Notes under the pieces: generated by a model | What the model saw: the letters and a program-made list of their open reading frames with translations, nothing else | Told to the model about the DNA's origin: nothing | Databases searched by the model: none | Translations under genes and position numbers: made by a program | DNA from: Ketobacter alkanivorans | Lineage (GTDB): Bacteria; Pseudomonadota; Gammaproteobacteria; Pseudomonadales; Ketobacteraceae | NCBI RefSeq assembly: GCF_002863865.1 | Contig: NZ_CP022684.1 | Span: forward strand, 1,951,501-2,015,500 | Direction: 5' to 3' | DNA: 64,000 nt | Part shown: one piece after another, positions 61,725 through 64,000 of the stretch | Position numbering within the stretch: position 1 is the stretch's first letter | Layout: the number at the start of each line of letters is the position of its first letter

Positions 61725-64000
61725 GTGAAAGTAAAACCCTTAGCTTACGTCGTCGCGACACTCAGCGCCGCGACAGTCAATTCATCCTGGGGCGAAGAAG
61801 AACCCTACATGCTGGACACCCTTGTGGTGAGCGCCTCACGGATTACCGAAAACGTGGCATCTATCCCCTACACCACGCAGGTAATCGAAGGAAGCGCAAT
61901 AGCAGAACAAGCACAACCGGGGCGCAACCTGGGGCAGATACTGGGGCAAATGGTTCCCGGTCTGGCCCCCGGAGACGACTCAGCCACCAGCGCCTATCAA
62001 ACCCTGCGGGGCCGCAAAGTACTGGTGCTGATCGATGGGGTGGCACAACGGGCCACTCGCGATATATCACGCCAACTCACCACCATCTCGCCAGAAAACA
62101 TCGAACGGGTTGAAATCATCTCTGGTGCCACGGCCGTTTACGGGGCCGGTGCAACCGGTGGTGTTATCAACATCATCACCAAACGCGGCCAGAATCAACA
62201 ATCCCAATTCAACACCAAACTGGGCATGACCCTGAACACTGAAAACACCGACAGCGACGGCTTCACCCGTTTCGGCTCACAAACCGTAAGCGGCAGCGGC
62301 GATCAAGTCGATTACCTGGTGAACGTAAACTACGAACAACGAGGCAACTACTACGACAGTGAAGGCAACCAGATCGCTACCGACCCCAACCAAGTAAGCC
62401 GTGATAACAGCGACACGCTGGACATCCTGGTCAACCTGGGTTGGCAGATCGACAGCAATCGCTCTCTGCGGGTCAGCATGGAGCACTATAAAGAGAAACA
62501 GAACACCGACTATGCGGCCGATTTCGGTGAGCCAAGCGCCACTTACCTGGGCCTGCCGTCGGGCATTTTTGCCAAAGGTGGTGATTACACCCCAACCCCT
62601 AAACCCGGCCTTAGTTTGAATGAACAACCACAAAGCACCCGCGACAGCATCACCTTCGACTTCAGTCAGCAGAATTTCTTTGGCCATACCCTGCTAACCC
62701 AGCTCAGCTACCGCGAAAACGAGTACTTTTACTATCCTTATCCCAGCAGCCCGCTGTTCCTCAATATCGACTGGGCCGGTGTCGTGGCCGCAGGCCCCAC
62801 CACCACGCCACAATTATTGGCCGCTGTAGCCGCCAATATTCAAGGTGCAACCGGCACCCTGTTCCAAAGCCAGGTCAACTCAGAAGTATTGGATTTCAAA
62901 CTGGCTCTGGATAAGCCATTTAAGCTCGGCGATGGTCAAACTCTGGATCTCACTTACGGATTGGATTACATCCATGACAACAGCGAGCAGCGCTCCATTG
63001 CCTACAGCTACAACAACTGGATCGCCAGCGGGCAAACTGAATATCAAGCCACTGGTGGAAACTATGACGCAGGCCCTGCCACCACAACCGAAACCACCGC
63101 TTTGTTCTTGCAGGGCAAACTGGCATTGAATGAACGCTGGACACTGAAAGCCGGTGTGCGCTACGAGCACGCCGATGTTGAAGTAGATGACACTGTTTCC
63201 GGCGTTGATATCGCCAACGCAGAGTATTATCAACAAGAACTGGAAGATCCCTATCTGCAAGCTATCGCAGGAGCATCCGGTACACCCGCCAACCTGTTAC
63301 TGGAAAGCATCATCAACACCGCCTCCAATCTATACGATTACGAAAATTATCTAATCTACAGCGATAGCGCAGCAAATCGCACCGGCGGCAAAGAAACCTA
63401 CTCGGAAACCCTGTTCAACGCAGGCGTAGTGTATGCACTGACCCAACAACAAGAAACTTTCCTCAATTACTCAGAAGGCTTTACCGTTCCAGATCTGACA
63501 AGACTACTGCGATCAGTCACCGTACTGAGTGATGGTGGCGTGCAAGGCCCCATACTGGAAGGCACGAACATCGATGCCAGCAAAACCCAATCATGGGATC
63601 TGGGTTGGCGCGGACGTTTTAGTAACATCAGCGCACAGACATCGCTGTTCTATAACACCTCCGATCAAAATGTAGAATTTGATCGCGAAACCGGCGTCGT
63701 TACCATTCGCAAACAGGACGAACGTTTCTGGGGCTTTGAGGCGCTGCTGGATGCCCGCTTCGACAGCGGCATGGTCGCAGGTCTGACCTACGCCCGCACC
63801 CAAGGGGAAACAGAAGATGACAACGGAAGCTGGTATGCACTGGGTGCTGATCGGGTAGCCCCCGAAAAAATCACCGGTTACCTGGGCTACAGCTTTAACC
63901 AAGCCGCTGATGCCCGGTTGCAGTTCACTCATCTAAGCGATTACAAACAAGGCCATCATGAAGCGCCGGATGATCAGAAATCTCAGGTGGTTCCTTTTGA
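61725..64000 (+). CDS. TonB-dependent IutA-like siderophore receptor (C-terminus cut by window edge)
   Basis: Outer membrane receptor; 758 codons are visible and the frame is still open at base 64000, so the last barrel strands are missing. The GTG start has GGGAG 8 bases before it. A signal peptide (about 1-24, SSWGEEE) precedes the TonB box-like LDTLVVSASR, the plug with LRGRKVLVLIDGV, and ERVEIISGATAVYGAGATGG, here in part ISGATAVYGAGATGG. The plug closely resembles aerobactin receptor IutA. The partner transporter genes are directly upstream. Confidence 0.9.
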   Translation, partial: MKVKPLAYVVATLSAATVNSSWGEEEPYMLDTLVVSASRITENVASIPYTTQVIEGSAIAEQAQPGRNLGQILGQMVPGLAPGDDSATSAYQTLRGRKVLVLIDGVAQRATRDISRQLTTISPENIERVEIISGATAVYGAGATGGVINIITKRGQNQQSQFNTKLGMTLNTENTDSDGFTRFGSQTVSGSGDQVDYLVNVNYEQRGNYYDSEGNQIATDPNQVSRDNSDTLDILVNLGWQIDSNRSLRVSMEHYKEKQNTDYAADFGEPSATYLGLPSGIFAKGGDYTPTPKPGLSLNEQPQSTRDSITFDFSQQNFFGHTLLTQLSYRENEYFYYPYPSSPLFLNIDWAGVVAAGPTTTPQLLAAVAANIQGATGTLFQSQVNSEVLDFKLALDKPFKLGDGQTLDLTYGLDYIHDNSEQRSIAYSYNNWIASGQTEYQATGGNYDAGPATTTETTALFLQGKLALNERWTLKAGVRYEHADVEVDDTVSGVDIANAEYYQQELEDPYLQAIAGASGTPANLLLESIINTASNLYDYENYLIYSDSAANRTGGKETYSETLFNAGVVYALTQQQETFLNYSEGFTVPDLTRLLRSVTVLSDGGVQGPILEGTNIDASKTQSWDLGWRGRFSNISAQTSLFYNTSDQNVEFDRETGVVTIRKQDERFWGFEALLDARFDSGMVAGLTYARTQGETEDDNGSWYALGADRVAPEKITGYLGYSFNQAADARLQFTHLSDYKQGHHEAPDDQKSQVVPF

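Noticed and set aside
1..64000. CRISPR arrays, insertion sequences and rRNA genes
   Set aside because: No regularly spaced repeats, transposase motifs with terminal inverted repeats, or rRNA segments were seen on reading both strands.

Overview
This window reads as chromosome of a free-living, probably marine, respiratory gammaproteobacterium of the Pseudomonadales/Oceanospirillales type. Marinobacter, Alcanivorax and Ketobacter-like lineages are plausible, but the sequence alone does not settle the genus. The clues are MSHA pilus genes, a secB-grxC-yibN / gpmI-envC-ctpA-yibQ housekeeping block, a clade I (Tat-exported) nitrous oxide reductase cluster, a split his operon, nudE-cysQ-yrfG-hslR-hslO-pckA, and two iron-siderophore uptake loci under Fur-like sites.

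Layout. 1-4226 (minus): the start of an MSHA pilus assembly operon (mshI, PilN-like mshI2, mshJ, mshK, mshL cut by the window edge). 4366-8532: trmL, an orphan ParA ATPase, an autotransporter-like outer membrane protein and a glycosyltransferase. 8543-14238: protein export, redox and envelope housekeeping. 14239-22053: nosRZDFYL, preceded by a perfect FNR/DNR box exactly centred in a 46-bp inverted repeat and at -41.5 from a predicted start. This cluster sits between ctpA and yibQ. 22201-32800: yibQ, a conserved unknown gene, hisBHAF with a GNAT acetyltransferase, a hybrid histidine kinase, mutY and yggX.

32878-40349: tRNA-Phe followed by a 7.4-kb integrative element, bounded by a 50-bp perfect direct repeat of the tRNA 3' end. 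It carries a tyrosine integrase, a large unknown protein translationally linked to it, AlpA/HTH-type regulators, a lipoprotein, a zinc-ribbon protein, a two-TM cargo protein and a very short transcription unit encoding an 11-residue peptide (or a small RNA). It is visibly more AT-rich than its surroundings. This is the least explained part of the window.

41202-49634 (minus): a Fur-type iron locus (FbpA-like binding protein; exbB-exbD-exbD-tonB-TonB-dependent receptor; then an FMN alpha-hydroxy-acid oxidase, PiuC and two small genes). 49737-57869: thioredoxin 2, a GST, sulfur and nucleotide salvage enzymes, heat-shock proteins Hsp15 and Hsp33, PEP carboxykinase and RlmG. 58012-64000: a second siderophore system (fhuC-, fhuD- and fhuB-like genes plus an IutA-like receptor cut by the window end).

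How the genes fit together. The nos genes form one N2O-reducing module: NosZ enzyme, NosR electron donor, NosDFY and NosL for copper site assembly. The two iron loci supply outer membrane receptors, the TonB energy system and inner membrane transport. The rest is mostly conserved core. All functions are inferred from protein motifs and gene order; no database search was run.
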